This document shows positions 25,547 through 35,121 of a stretch of 64,000 nucleotides of DNA, one piece after another. Each line of letters starts with the position of its first letter. Within the stretch, counting starts at the first letter, position 1. Below the pieces are notes generated by a model. It saw nothing but the letters and a program-made list of their open reading frames with translations, searched no databases and had not been told where the DNA came from. The translations under genes and the position numbers were made by a program. The stretch is taken from assembly GCA_948434005.1 (NCBI GenBank), contig CAOJEH010000004.1, positions 1 to 64,000 of the forward strand, in the 5' to 3' direction. Source of the DNA: an uncultured Mycoplasmatota bacterium. Lineage in GTDB: Bacteria; Bacillota_I; Bacilli_A; RF39; UBA660.

Positions 25547-25602
25547 ATTTATACACCTCAAAACTATTAAAATTTTAACAAAAAAAAAGAAAAAAGACAA
25601 GC

Positions 25603-26319
25603 TTAATTCTTAACGAGTTGTTTAGGAGCTTCTAATTTTTTAGATTTTTCACTAAGTAATTCTATTAATATTTCTTTATCTTCAGAAGTACATCCTATAG
25701 AATCCATATATTCATCCAATCTATCATTACGCATTTTTCTTTTTAATTTTCTTTTCATTTTACTATAATTTTCAAAAATATCTTCTCTTCCTACTAATTC
25801 ATAACCATAATCTCTATCTTCACTAACTGGAATTAATTGATTCCTAATTATCTTACCCTCATCTATAGGTTCATTAAGTAACTCTTCTTTTATAGACATA
25901 TATTTTTCTTTTTCTGTATCATAAAGCCTATTAACAGCATGAGAATTATTAGCTATTATATTTGATTTATGTCTATCTAGAACAAATCTTGAAGAATAAA
26001 CACCAACTATAAAGCTCATAGCTACTGCCATAGGATAATCAAAATCTATAGCAGTTAAACCATGATTCAACATAATAGCGATACTACTAATAATATATGG
26101 ATAAGTCATTCGATATAAAAAATATCTTTCAGTAACTTGAGAGTCTTCAGAATTTTTATTATAGCAATCATTTAAAAAAGAAATTCTATTTTCTAATAAT
26201 AATACATCATCAATATTTGGAAATAATGTTCTCTTTTCTTTTAAAACATTATCTGAATTATATATATTAACTGTATCTCCTAATACTATATATTTACTCC
26301 ATTGTGTATCTTTACTCAT
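25603..26319 (-). CDS. membrane protein of unknown function
   Basis: 238 residues. An N-terminal soluble part, a pair of membrane helices at about 70-115 (YPYIISSIAIMLNHGLTAIDF...AVAMSFIVGVYSS), then a long charged helical tail (ENYSKMKRKLKRKMRNDRLDEY). No family recognised. It lies 16 nt after the phosphoesterase gene and appears to be the last gene of a four-gene minus-strand cluster starting at 28636. Confidence 0.65.
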   Translation of the reverse strand: MSKDTQWSKYIVLGDTVNIYNSDNVLKEKRTLFPNIDDVLLLENRISFLNDCYNKNSEDSQVTERYFLYRMTYPYIISSIAIMLNHGLTAIDFDYPMAVAMSFIVGVYSSRFVLDRHKSNIIANNSHAVNRLYDTEKEKYMSIKEELLNEPIDEGKIIRNQLIPVSEDRDYGYELVGREDIFENYSKMKRKLKRKMRNDRLDEYMDSIGCTSEDKEILIELLSEKSKKLEAPKQLVKN

Positions 26320-26335
26320 ATATATTACCTCTCTT

Positions 26336-27247
26336 TTATATTATATGCCTATTATGTATATTTCTTTTAATTAACTGTAAATTATGACTATCACCAGGAG
26401 TTAAATGAATTAATTCAAAATCAGGTATAAATACATTATTAACAATTGATAAATATTTTAAAAATTCTGTAGAGGGTGCTACTTTAGTAACACCATTAGA
26501 AATAATTAATGATGTATCGTCTGTTGTATAATAACCAAATGCATTAGGTTTACCTATTTTAAAATCTGGTCCAACTAATCCAGTATGATTTTTAGATCTA
26601 TTTTGAATAAACATAGGAGTTAAACCACCATGATTATGCCCTGATAAAATCAAGTCCATATTATCTAACTCAGGTAAGTGAACTAATTCATTATTTCTAA
26701 TCAAAGGATTTGGTGTATGTGATAATAAAATATTAAACTTATCCTTATCTATACTAATAGAATTGTTAGATAAAACTTGATAAAATTCTTCTCTATTTTC
26801 GCCACCATAATACCATAATGTAGGCATATTAATAGATGATACTGAAAAGATTTTATCCACTTCATGAGTTTCAATAGTATCAGTCATAACAACACAATCT
26901 GTCTTACTTTTTAAATCATCAAAAAATGATAAATCATTAGTAGGTATTCTTAAAGTATTCCTACCCTCTTTTCGAATAATAACATCTTCATGATTACCAC
27001 GAGATATTAATACTTTAATATGAGAGCTTAAATATTTCAGTTCTTCTATAATTTCTTTTCTTTCTTTTGATTCGATATGATCAAGGGTATCACCAGAAAT
27101 AGTAAGAATTTTTGTTTTATCTGTTAAAAAACTCCATATAAATCTTAGTGCAGTAAGATTAGAATGAATATCACTAACTGCTAAAATATCATAACTTTGA
27201 TCTATCTTGTTAGATTCTAAATCATACTCATTTAATCTAATTTTCAT
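26336..27247 (-). CDS. metallophosphoesterase (calcineurin-like)
   Basis: 303 residues. All metal motifs of the family are visible in order: VSDIHSN, SGDTLDH, SRGNHED, LSHTPN and LSGHNHGG. Two metal ions hydrolyse phosphomono- or diesters; the substrate is unknown. There is no signal peptide, so the enzyme is cytoplasmic. Its neighbours upstream are a kinase-like protein and a membrane protein, so it might oppose or accompany a phosphotransfer step. AGGTGG precedes the ATG. Confidence 0.92.
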   Translation of the reverse strand: MKIRLNEYDLESNKIDQSYDILAVSDIHSNLTALRFIWSFLTDKTKILTISGDTLDHIESKERKEIIEELKYLSSHIKVLISRGNHEDVIIRKEGRNTLRIPTNDLSFFDDLKSKTDCVVMTDTIETHEVDKIFSVSSINMPTLWYYGGENREEFYQVLSNNSISIDKDKFNILLSHTPNPLIRNNELVHLPELDNMDLILSGHNHGGLTPMFIQNRSKNHTGLVGPDFKIGKPNAFGYYTTDDTSLIISNGVTKVAPSTEFLKYLSIVNNVFIPDFELIHLTPGDSHNLQLIKRNIHNRHII

Positions 27248-27323
27248 AAATCCACCTCATTTGGCGCTTATTATATCATATAATTAATAAAATTACAATT
27301 AAAAAAGTAATATTAAAATATAA

Positions 27324-28034
27324 TTACTTTTTCCCATTAACTCTTTTTTCTACAAATTCGCTTAAACTATTTTCTTCTATTCCTGATAAAAAGTCTAACA
27401 CATCAGATTTATCACTATCTTTATATTCTCTACTAATTTGTCTACAGAAAGAGAAACTTTCTTCTGCATCAAAATCACTATATTTTACTAAATGATAATT
27501 TTTTATAACTTCATATATTAAAAATTCATTAAGTATATCGATATTAATTCCATAAGCCTGATTTTCATCAACACTAGAATCAATAAAATAACTACCTGGA
27601 TCAATTAGATACAATCCATTATTATAAACTGTATTTGCATGATTTAAATCTCCAAGTTGAACCTTATTGTCACTTAATAATTCAATATCATTCTTTAATG
27701 ATTTATGCTCTTCTACCAGTTGATCTTTATCTAAACCAAAATAACTATCCATATCTAAATCTTCAATATAATCCATTTGATAACCTCTGATGTTACGTTT
27801 TTTATCTAAAAGTGCATCGGTTGGAAGTAAAATCCTTTTTGTTTTAATCTTTTTCATCTTCTCAACTGATTCTTTAGTTATAATAATTTTCTTTTTAGGA
27901 TATTTATGAAAAAATTTAACTACTTTATCATTAATTTGATATGCCTCTACTTCATAACCATCACCCAAGTGTCTATCTTTTTTCATATTATATGGATTAT
28001 ATCTAACCTTTTTTCCATCTACTAAAAACTCCAT
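27324..28034 (-). CDS. atypical protein kinase-like fold protein
   Basis: 236 residues. The sequence VKFFHKYPKKK could hold the ATP-binding Lys, and VQLGDLNHANTVYNNGLYLIDPGSYF follows the catalytic pattern GDLN-x2-N...IDPG seen in RIO/APH-type kinases (Asp as base, Asn and Asp for metals). GDGYEVEAYQINDKVV at the start takes the place of the glycine loop. It sits between a membrane protein and a phosphoesterase gene. A kinase fold is inferred from these motifs; activity and target are unknown. Confidence 0.62.
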   Translation of the reverse strand: MEFLVDGKKVRYNPYNMKKDRHLGDGYEVEAYQINDKVVKFFHKYPKKKIIITKESVEKMKKIKTKRILLPTDALLDKKRNIRGYQMDYIEDLDMDSYFGLDKDQLVEEHKSLKNDIELLSDNKVQLGDLNHANTVYNNGLYLIDPGSYFIDSSVDENQAYGINIDILNEFLIYEVIKNYHLVKYSDFDAEESFSFCRQISREYKDSDKSDVLDFLSGIEENSLSEFVEKRVNGKK

Positions 28035-28045
28035 AATAAAACCAC

Positions 28046-28636
28046 CTATTTCTTTTTGTAAAAATAAGATACAAATTTTGAAAATTCATATAAAATAATA
28101 TCACATTTATTTACAGCAAAACTTTTACCTATAGCTTTACCACCTATTGTTAAACTAGCAACTACAGCAGTTGTTATAAGTGTCATTAAAAATATATTAA
28201 TTGAAGTAGCCTTAGATAGTAAAGTAGCAATAGTAACAGCAGTTGAACCAGAAATAACTCCACATATATCACCTACTACATCACAACAAAAGCTTGATAC
28301 TTTATCACTATTCTTTTTAAATATTACTGCAATATTAGCACCTCTAACTTTTCTAGAATTCATAGAGTGAAATACCTTAGGATCAGCAGTAGTTACACTA
28401 ACACCTATAATATCAAATAGTATACCTAATATAATAAATAACAATGTCACAACTATACCAATTCCTAAATTAAAATTAGGTACTGTAATTTCTGATACAA
28501 AAGATAGAGAAAAACTTATTGCAAAAGCTATAACAAATATTGTTAATACCCATTTTTTATCTACTAATTCTTTTTTTATTTTTTCTTTTCTTCTAGTTTG
28601 AACTTTTAAATTTTCTAAATCTTCATTCTTTTTCAT
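28046..28636 (-). CDS. four-helix membrane protein
   Basis: 196 residues. A charged N-terminus (about 1-28) is followed by membrane helices at about 28-48, 58-80, 115-150 and 150-170, and a short basic end (SYFYKKK). The glycine/alanine-rich third region (CGVISGSTAVTIATLLSKATS) may form a pore-like or packed hairpin. I do not recognise the family. It is the first gene of the cluster with the kinase-like protein and phosphoesterase, and it lies downstream of the large RNA. Confidence 0.62.
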   Translation of the reverse strand: MKKNEDLENLKVQTRRKEKIKKELVDKKWVLTIFVIAFAISFSLSFVSEITVPNFNLGIGIVVTLLFIILGILFDIIGVSVTTADPKVFHSMNSRKVRGANIAVIFKKNSDKVSSFCCDVVGDICGVISGSTAVTIATLLSKATSINIFLMTLITTAVVASLTIGGKAIGKSFAVNKCDIILYEFSKFVSYFYKKK

Positions 28637-28656
28637 ATATACCTCTCAAATTTTTG

Positions 28657-29251
28657 CAAAAAAAAATTAATGGCTGTAAAATGGTAAACTTTGAGTCTTA
28701 GGTCAAGTAGGATTTCCCCAACTTCTACTTATTCGTTACCAAATAAGCGGTTCCCCTTTAAAGAAGCTAGTGTGGTGTTGCCACATCACACGACTTGATT
28801 GCCACTTAGTACCCACTGCAATCCCAATTTAGCGCACTCTAGGAGATTTCCTCACCAGTTTTTATTACTAATTCTTTTTTGCAAAGATAATTTCATAGCG
28901 CAATTCTTATAAGTTCGGCCAAACGTATAAGAAAGATCACTAATCCCGATACCTTCACTCAAGACAAGCTACACTATACATAGCTTTCGCCACAATATAG
29001 GTTCAAATCCATATCGTAATAAGTCCGTCAGTAAAAATTACGTATAGGCTTACCACAAGTATGGGTCTCCACGGAAGTTGGGTCGTTTATCGTATGCCAT
29101 TACGAGCGCCCAAAATCCTTACCCCTCAGCATCCACCCCTCACTGGGCGTAAAAAGCAAACACCAAAGGTTTCACAGGTATGCTCTTTAACGGTTGTTTA
29201 ATCCCGTCTTCATAATAAAGTAACTGACTAGAATAATGTGCCATCAATTAC
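28657..29251 (-). ncRNA. large structured non-coding RNA (~590 nt), ROOL/GOLLD/OLE-like class
   Basis: No frame is open here and base composition is clearly richer in G+C than the genes around it. A consensus promoter (29259-29287) points into it. The first nucleotides AATTGATGGC (29240-29249) pair over 10 bp with GCCATTAATT (28665-28674), which is followed by a long T-run, so the ends close a terminal helix. Between them are many hairpins: CGCCCA/TGGGCG (29107-29149), CTTATA/TATAAG (28907-28932), AGCTA/TAGCT (about 28970-28989), GTGTG/CACAC (28771-28792), CTTATT/AATAAG (about 28730-28750). Size and shape resemble ROOL, GOLLD or OLE RNAs; I could not find RNase P, tmRNA or group I/II intron signatures. 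Identity is open. Confidence 0.8.
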
Positions 29252-29258
29252 AATATAA

Positions 29259-29287
29259 ATTATATCATAAATCAGTAAAAATGTCAA
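29259..29287 (-). promoter_or_regulatory. consensus promoter of the large RNA
   Basis: -35 TTGACA (29282-29287), exactly 17 nt, -10 TATAAT (29259-29264): a perfect sigma-A promoter, the strongest in the window, with the start expected near 29252. Confidence 0.9.
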
Positions 29288-29342
29288 GTTTACACTATAT
29301 TATATGCTATCAATATTTACTTTGTGATAATAATATTCTATA

Positions 29343-29372
29343 GAAAAAAGAAATACTTTTAATATTTCCTTT
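29343..29372 (-). terminator. terminator after the Prs-like gene
   Basis: The minus strand reads AAAGGAAATA-TTAAAAG-TATTTCTTT then TTT, separating the Prs-like gene from the RNA promoter. Confidence 0.75.
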
Positions 29373-29373
29373 T

Positions 29374-30531
29374 TTAACTACCCATATTTTTAGACTCTTG
29401 AAATTTCTTTTCTAATAATTTAATAGATGCTGATTTATCTTTTAGAGTATTAGAAATAGAATTATCATTATGAATATCATATACAACACTTGCTACTAAA
29501 TTTGAACAATCACAAATATTTAACCATTCCTTTTCTTTATACTCTTCGGGAATATAAGAAAGATTAGTTGTATATATACCACTTAACATACCTTTTTCAT
29601 AGTATTCATCAAATTTATCAATTCCTTTAGTAAATAAAGCATATGTTACAATTAAATAAATTTGTGATACATTTCTTTTGTGCAATTCTTCTATTACATC
29701 AAACATAGAACCACCGCTAGAAATCATATCATCAATGACAACAGCTGTTCTCCCTGATAAATCATCCTTACCACTATAGTCATGAGCAATTACTGGATAT
29801 TTTCCATCACTAAAATTATTATAATCTCGCATTTTAACAAAACTTCCAGCTTGTTTGTCTATACCATTATAGTTAAATGAATTTAAGTAAACATTTCTTC
29901 TTCCTGTTGCACCCGTGTCTGGAGCTATAAAAGCCATTCTTTGTAACTCACTAATATTAAGGTTATTAATAAATTGCTCTAATATCACATTAGTCGCATA
30001 AATATTTTCAAATTCCATATCAAAAACAGCTTGTTCAACACTTTGATCATGAACATCAAAAGTAATAAAAGATCTCATTTTTCTATTAATATCAATTTCA
30101 TGTAAGTTCTTTGAACCCATTAGATTTTCACGTGTGTTTTTTCTATGCTGTCTTCCTGCATATAATAACGGCATAACAATATTCAAACTAACTGGATGAT
30201 TACTACACGCTCCTAACCCATCTTTTAATTCCATCATTAAATCATTTGGACTTGTATGATTCTTAAAACCATGCATTGTATATTCTATAGAATAATTACC
30301 TATATCAGTTAATAAAAAGATATCTTTTCCCCTAATACTATCTTCAATTTCTACTTTTAAATGACCATCATCAAAGAAGTTTTCTTTGATAGGTACTATA
30401 AAGGTATATTTATCTTCATCAATTCCATATCTATTAAGTAGCCATTTATCTACTTGATTCCCTAAATCCCAAGCACTCTTAAATACTACTAATCTTAATT
30501 TATTATCTACTAAATCTTTTTTTACTTCCAT
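29374..30531 (-). CDS. ribose-phosphate pyrophosphokinase-like phosphoribosyltransferase
   Basis: 385 residues, about 70 longer than classical Prs. Prs features: EDSIRGKDIFLL, VIMPLLYAGRQHRK-like (here NIVMPLLYAGRQHRKNTRENL), TFDVHD, and the PRPP-binding loop VVIDDMISSGGSMFDV. Prs makes PRPP from ribose 5-phosphate and ATP for nucleotide synthesis. The enlarged version with an insert after the first strand block (NYSIEYTMHGFKNHTSP) is a known subgroup in Bacillota, from memory. The start is the ATG at 30531; a TTG two codons upstream is possible. Confidence 0.82.
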   Translation of the reverse strand: MEVKKDLVDNKLRLVVFKSAWDLGNQVDKWLLNRYGIDEDKYTFIVPIKENFFDDGHLKVEIEDSIRGKDIFLLTDIGNYSIEYTMHGFKNHTSPNDLMMELKDGLGACSNHPVSLNIVMPLLYAGRQHRKNTRENLMGSKNLHEIDINRKMRSFITFDVHDQSVEQAVFDMEFENIYATNVILEQFINNLNISELQRMAFIAPDTGATGRRNVYLNSFNYNGIDKQAGSFVKMRDYNNFSDGKYPVIAHDYSGKDDLSGRTAVVIDDMISSGGSMFDVIEELHKRNVSQIYLIVTYALFTKGIDKFDEYYEKGMLSGIYTTNLSYIPEEYKEKEWLNICDCSNLVASVVYDIHNDNSISNTLKDKSASIKLLEKKFQESKNMGS

Positions 30532-30634
30532 ACTCAAACCTAATTCACCCTCTGATTAAAACCTTCCTATATATAGATTATATCAGCTTCTAAAAAATCA
30601 ATCAATACAAAAATAAAAGAACTAGTTATTTTAT

Positions 30635-31327
30635 TTAACTAGCTCTTATTTGTTCAACATACCAATTAATTTTACCAGGCCAAGCTCTACTTTGAGCATA
30701 CTTAGGTGCAATTGTCTCTACTGTATTAAGACCTTTAGAATAATATCTTTTATGTAAGTTTTCAATATGTCCAACTATACCATCATCTATAGTAGCATAA
30801 GCTTTATAAGCTCCACCATTACAACTAGGGGAACCTTTTTGACCTCCTACATTATTACATGACCTAGCTAAACTACTACATCCAGACTTACATCCAGTTT
30901 CATGTAACATTATTGCAACAGCAACATAAGGGTCAACTCCAAGTTCAATACACTTATTTGCAATTAAACTTCCTTTGCCACCAATCAAACCTGTACCTAA
31001 ATTTCTATCAAGTTTAGCAGCTAACTCTTCCATAGTCATTCCCTCATATACCTCAACTCTAGGTGGTATATATTCTGCTTGAGGAGCTTGCTCCATTGAT
31101 ACTTCTTGCACCTTAACTTCTCCTACAGGAGCAGAGGTATTAAGAGTATCTTCTATCTTAGTCTCAACTACCCTATTAGATGAAGACATATTTATTACAT
31201 TTACTTTATTAGTAGCACTTTTTAATGACTGTGTAACTTCTAAATCACTATCAATAATAACTGCAATTGCTATCATAGAAATACCAACTACAGACATTAC
31301 AGCACTAATAATTTTTGCCTTTATCAA
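30635..31327 (-). CDS. membrane-anchored glucosaminidase/lysozyme-like protein
   Basis: 230 residues: an N-terminal anchor (about 3-25), a spacer rich in Val, Glu and Pro, and a lysozyme-like domain with IANKCIELGVDPYVAVAIMLHETGCKSGC (catalytic Glu in HETG), NNVGGQKGSPSCNGGAYKAYATIDDGIVGHIENLHKRYY and YAQSRAWPGKINWYVEQI. This is the glucosaminidase/transglycosylase pattern for cutting peptidoglycan outside the membrane. The start is TTG at 31327 supported by GAGGTG 8 nt upstream; no ATG fits. Four cysteines suggest disulfides. Confidence 0.83.
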   Translation of the reverse strand: MIKAKIISAVMSVVGISMIAIAVIIDSDLEVTQSLKSATNKVNVINMSSSNRVVETKIEDTLNTSAPVGEVKVQEVSMEQAPQAEYIPPRVEVYEGMTMEELAAKLDRNLGTGLIGGKGSLIANKCIELGVDPYVAVAIMLHETGCKSGCSSLARSCNNVGGQKGSPSCNGGAYKAYATIDDGIVGHIENLHKRYYSKGLNTVETIAPKYAQSRAWPGKINWYVEQIRAS

Positions 31328-31445
31328 ACTATTTCACCTCGTTTTATATTAATGTATTACATACCAAATATCCTTTTTATTCTCATACGAATATACTATC
31401 ATATTTAGTATTCTTAGTCAATTTACAACAATATTTACAGACAAA

Positions 31446-32999
31446 TCACTTTAATCTAAAGGTTTTGAAAGCATATCTATATACTAAGATTAACGCTATA
31501 TTTACATAAACAATTGTAAATATAATTACCATTATAGTAAGCATAGTAGTTGATAGATTTAATTTAGTCACTTGATAGGCAATGAAGTATGTTAAAAATA
31601 ATACTATTTCATATAATTTATTAATAATCTTCATATCACTATTATATGGTTGCATTAAATAATAGATTACAAGATAATGTACTGAAAAGAAGACACTAAG
31701 TGACAATATGTATATAAAGATATATAAATAATCATATATACTACTAGTCCCCCCTGTTAAATAAATAATTATTGGTATAAATATTCCCATTAATATAGCT
31801 GGTCTTATATTAATTCTTATTATAGTTAATAATCTCTTCTTAAATAAATTAAGTATAGTACTCTTTTCTTTATAAAAATTAAATGTAAGCATTGCATGAT
31901 CACAATTAAAATACATAGCCCTAGTAATAGTATTACCCCTATTAATAAAATACATAAATAAAACAAACCAACCTAAATTATTAATAAGAAAATTATTAAT
32001 ATATATCTTTATATTAGGGACTTGATATATAGAATCTAATGTAATAATAAAAATAACAGATACTAATATCATACTTATATTAGAACTTCTAGATAGTATT
32101 GATCTATGTCTTTCAAAAAAAATTGTATTAAATAAATCATATCCTGTTTTACCTATAAGTTTTTTATTATTAATAATTTTATCTTTATTTTTTATATCAA
32201 TATAGGTTTGAATATTATAATCACTTTGATATTTACTATTTACTGCCATATTATAACTATTAATTCTTTTATATAATAATTTATAACTATCAACATGACA
32301 TATATACTTATAAGAAAAAATACTAAATAAAAATGATATTATAGTAGATATAATTATTATATTAATTCCAAAATATATACCAAGCAAGGGTAATAATAAT
32401 AAAGTAATTCCTATAACTATAACTAATATAAATAAAAACTTATCATCACATATTCTAATATTATTCTTTTTATAATATTTAATATTTAATGCCTCTCCTA
32501 TAGTTTTACTTAGTAAGGAGAATAAACTAATAATAATAGATATTTTTAATGATTTAGTAAATATATATAATAATTCTGTATTAAGTATAAAATTAAGAAT
32601 ACTATCATATAAATAATGACTAATAATATACTTTTTAGAATCCATATTAAATAGTATTATACTAATATATTTCTTTCTACTAGTATTAAGAATACTAGTA
32701 TTTAAAAACATACCAATTATAGCTGCTATAAAAACTATATGAATAAATAAATTATTAGTATTTAATTTTAAAATATTACAAATACCAAATATAAAGAAAA
32801 AATAAATTAACCTAGAAACCACTAATTTAGATATAGTACAAATAAGTCCTAATATTTTAACAAATAACTTAAATCCTTCTTTACTATATATATTATCACT
32901 AATAATATTTTTAATAATAGGAGTTTTCTTTAATGTATAAACAAATGAATTAATAGCATAAGTAAAATCTATATCAAAGGAAGTCTTAAAAGTATTCAT
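31446..32999 (-). CDS. ABC transporter permease-like membrane protein
   Basis: 517 residues with about ten to twelve membrane helices and an even spread of Ile, Asn, Lys and Tyr. No sequence motif names it. The stop of the ATPase gene upstream overlaps its ATG exactly, so it should be that ATPase's membrane partner. It resembles the long, poorly conserved permeases of bacitracin- or lantibiotic-type exporters found in Bacillota. The substrate is unknown. Confidence 0.7.
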   Translation of the reverse strand: MNTFKTSFDIDFTYAINSFVYTLKKTPIIKNIISDNIYSKEGFKLFVKILGLICTISKLVVSRLIYFFFIFGICNILKLNTNNLFIHIVFIAAIIGMFLNTSILNTSRKKYISIILFNMDSKKYIISHYLYDSILNFILNTELLYIFTKSLKISIIISLFSLLSKTIGEALNIKYYKKNNIRICDDKFLFILVIVIGITLLLLPLLGIYFGINIIIISTIISFLFSIFSYKYICHVDSYKLLYKRINSYNMAVNSKYQSDYNIQTYIDIKNKDKIINNKKLIGKTGYDLFNTIFFERHRSILSRSSNISMILVSVIFIITLDSIYQVPNIKIYINNFLINNLGWFVLFMYFINRGNTITRAMYFNCDHAMLTFNFYKEKSTILNLFKKRLLTIIRINIRPAILMGIFIPIIIYLTGGTSSIYDYLYIFIYILSLSVFFSVHYLVIYYLMQPYNSDMKIINKLYEIVLFLTYFIAYQVTKLNLSTTMLTIMVIIFTIVYVNIALILVYRYAFKTFRLK

Positions 33000-33700
33000 T
33001 ATTTTATATCCTTTAATGATTTTATTATCTTATCTTTATAATTTTTAGTATTTAAATTTTTCTTTTCTATTAATTCTAGTTTCTGATTATTTAGTATTAA
33101 TATTTCATCACATAAATCAGTTGCAAGTTCTAATATATGTGTAGAAAATATTATTATATGATTCTTTTTCATTTGTTTTAAAAGCTTTTTCATATCATCT
33201 TGTACTACTACATCTAAAGCTGTTAATGGTTCATCTAGTAAAAGTACTTTTGAATCTGATATAAAATTTATAAGTATTTGCATTTTATTTTTCATACCAT
33301 GGGAATAATCTTTTAATAGTTTATCTTGATCTTGTTTATCTATCTTTACTAAATCAAAGTAATAGTCTATATCTTTTATATTTTCAATTTTCTTTTTATT
33401 TATTTGTATAAAGAATTTTAAGAATTCTTTAGCAGTTAAAAACTCTGGTACTATTGGTGTAGAAATAACATAGCCAATATCATCGCTAGTAAGCTTCTTA
33501 GTATTATTATTTATGTTTAGAGAAATAGTTCCTGAATTAATATCTATATCTTCATTAAGAGCATTAAAAAAAGTAGTCTTGCCAGCCCCATTTCGCCCAA
33601 TAAGACCATAAATTTTTCCTTCTTCAAACGTAAAATTAATATCTCTTAAGACCTCTTTTTTTCCATAACTTTTTGATAGATTCTCTACTACTACTTTCAT
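32999..33700 (-). CDS. ABC transporter ATP-binding protein
   Basis: 233 residues. Walker A GRNGAGKTT (near 38), a signature reading KDYSHGMKNKMQI in place of LSGGQ, Walker B VLLLDEPLTALD and the switch histidine in IFSTHILELA. It provides ATP hydrolysis for the neighbouring permease at the inner membrane face. The start is the ATG at 33700 with GGAGG 7 nt upstream; the frame is open 4 codons further. The Bce/CcmA-type layout suggests an exporter, for example of peptides or antibiotics. Confidence 0.9.
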   Translation of the reverse strand: MKVVVENLSKSYGKKEVLRDINFTFEEGKIYGLIGRNGAGKTTFFNALNEDIDINSGTISLNINNNTKKLTSDDIGYVISTPIVPEFLTAKEFLKFFIQINKKKIENIKDIDYYFDLVKIDKQDQDKLLKDYSHGMKNKMQILINFISDSKVLLLDEPLTALDVVVQDDMKKLLKQMKKNHIIIFSTHILELATDLCDEILILNNQKLELIEKKNLNTKNYKDKIIKSLKDIK

Positions 33701-33762
33701 ATATTCCTCCATAACAATTAATTTTATTATAGCAAATATTAATATAGTTTACTAGTCAGAAA

Positions 33763-33788
33763 GAAAAAAAGAAAAGCAAGCTTTTCTT
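33763..33788 (-). terminator. terminator after the first TasA-like gene
   Basis: AAGAAAAGC-TT-GCTTTTCTT followed by TTTTT on the minus strand. Confidence 0.8.
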
Positions 33789-33795
33789 AATTAAT

Positions 33796-35097
33796 CTATT
33801 TATTTATAGTTACTACTGCACGAACTCCATAACTACTATCAGTAACATTATGATATTCTAAAGAACCATTATTATTGATATGCCAAGCACTTACATTATT
33901 AGTATCATTTTGTAGTGCAGACATTGTCCAATAGCCAAAATTATTATTTCTATTAGTATCAGGATAAGTACAATAACTAGAGTTACAATTACTTAAATAA
34001 TTATTCATCCAAATAGGACAAGATCCATAAATATTTGAACAACCTAATTGTATAGCCTCTTGCATTGTTATCATCCTAGCTTTTACAGTTTTACTATCTA
34101 ATTGATATACCATATTTGAACAATTAGTATGAGAAACACATCCAGTATATGCATTCTTATGAAAGACTGTCTCACCCATTTTATATGTTTCACTATTAAC
34201 ATTAGACCAATTATTAGTAACAGCTTCTATTTGAGATAAAGCATTAGTAGGTCCAGATGAACTAGAACCCTCATTATTCCAAGTTACATTATAGATTGTA
34301 TTTTCTCTTTGTTGAAGTGTCATTTTAACTCCATCATCATGTAAAACATTAAAATATCTAGTTTCATTATCATTAATTCTATATTTTATTATAGTACCTG
34401 GAGAACAACTATTAGCATCTTTAGGTTCATAGCATTTAACCTTTTTACATGTAGATTCTTCACCCGTAACACAATAATTAAAGTCTCCAGAATCTGAATT
34501 AAATTCATAAGCCCCTATAATATTATCATTAGTAGTTGGTTGTGTAGCTACTATTCTTAATTGAGTTAGTAATTCCGTTTCCATAACTTCATTAGTAGCC
34601 GCACTATCTATCCATAGTTTTAGTGTGTATGTATTTGTTGTATCAGCAGATATAGTTCCAGAATCTAAAATTCTATTTGGATTTTTACCTGTTGTATTCA
34701 ATAATTTTATATTAGTAATACCACCATTTTTAGTTAGACTATATTTAACATATTTATCATCCATTCGCTTACTACCATCCGATATATCAAGATCGTCTAA
34801 ATATATAATGTAGTCACTACCTATATTACCAGTATTTTTAAGAGTAAAACTATAACCTTCTGTCATATTATTACCATCTTGATCAGTCATAGGTACTGCA
34901 TTTTGAATAGTTATCCCTTCACTAGTCTCATTTAAAAATAATTCAAGTTTTCCTGCCTTAATTTTATTAATCTTATCTCCAGTAATTTCTATAGTTAGCC
35001 ACGCATAAGTACCACCAATTAATAGTATCAACAATAAAATTATTACGATTATATATTTTTTCTTACTATGTTTATTTCCATTCACTTTATTATTCAT
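33796..35097 (-). CDS. TasA/camelysin-like surface protein with FISUMP-like C-terminus
   Basis: 433 residues. A basic start and membrane helix (about 15-33) end in the motif GGTYAWLT, followed by a beta-sandwich rich in strand pairs (IKAGKLELFLNETSEGITIQNAVPMTDQDG..., NTGNIGSDYIIYLDDLDISDG). That is the TasA/CalY-type pattern of fibre-forming or surface proteins. The C-terminal third holds six cysteines and ends GYWTMSAL...AWHINNNGSLEYHNVTDSSYGVRAVVTI, like FISUMP or lectin-type modules. It closes a four-gene minus-strand run and has a paralogue at 46822. Confidence 0.72.
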   Translation of the reverse strand: MNNKVNGNKHSKKKYIIVIILLLILLIGGTYAWLTIEITGDKINKIKAGKLELFLNETSEGITIQNAVPMTDQDGNNMTEGYSFTLKNTGNIGSDYIIYLDDLDISDGSKRMDDKYVKYSLTKNGGITNIKLLNTTGKNPNRILDSGTISADTTNTYTLKLWIDSAATNEVMETELLTQLRIVATQPTTNDNIIGAYEFNSDSGDFNYCVTGEESTCKKVKCYEPKDANSCSPGTIIKYRINDNETRYFNVLHDDGVKMTLQQRENTIYNVTWNNEGSSSSGPTNALSQIEAVTNNWSNVNSETYKMGETVFHKNAYTGCVSHTNCSNMVYQLDSKTVKARMITMQEAIQLGCSNIYGSCPIWMNNYLSNCNSSYCTYPDTNRNNNFGYWTMSALQNDTNNVSAWHINNNGSLEYHNVTDSSYGVRAVVTINK

Positions 35098-35121
35098 ATG
35101 CGTACCTCTTACATTTAAAAT

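Noticed and set aside
28657-29251. Region as RNase P RNA, tmRNA or intron
   Set aside because: The segment GTGAGGAAATCTCC resembles part of the RNase P core, but it lies in the 3' half and the paired conserved core was not found. There is no tRNA-like end with CCA, no clear tag ORF and no intron domain V.
31741-31756. C6 tract at 31749 as another phase-variable site
   Set aside because: It lies within the permease coding frame as two Gly codons (GGG GGG) and is only six long; no support for variation.
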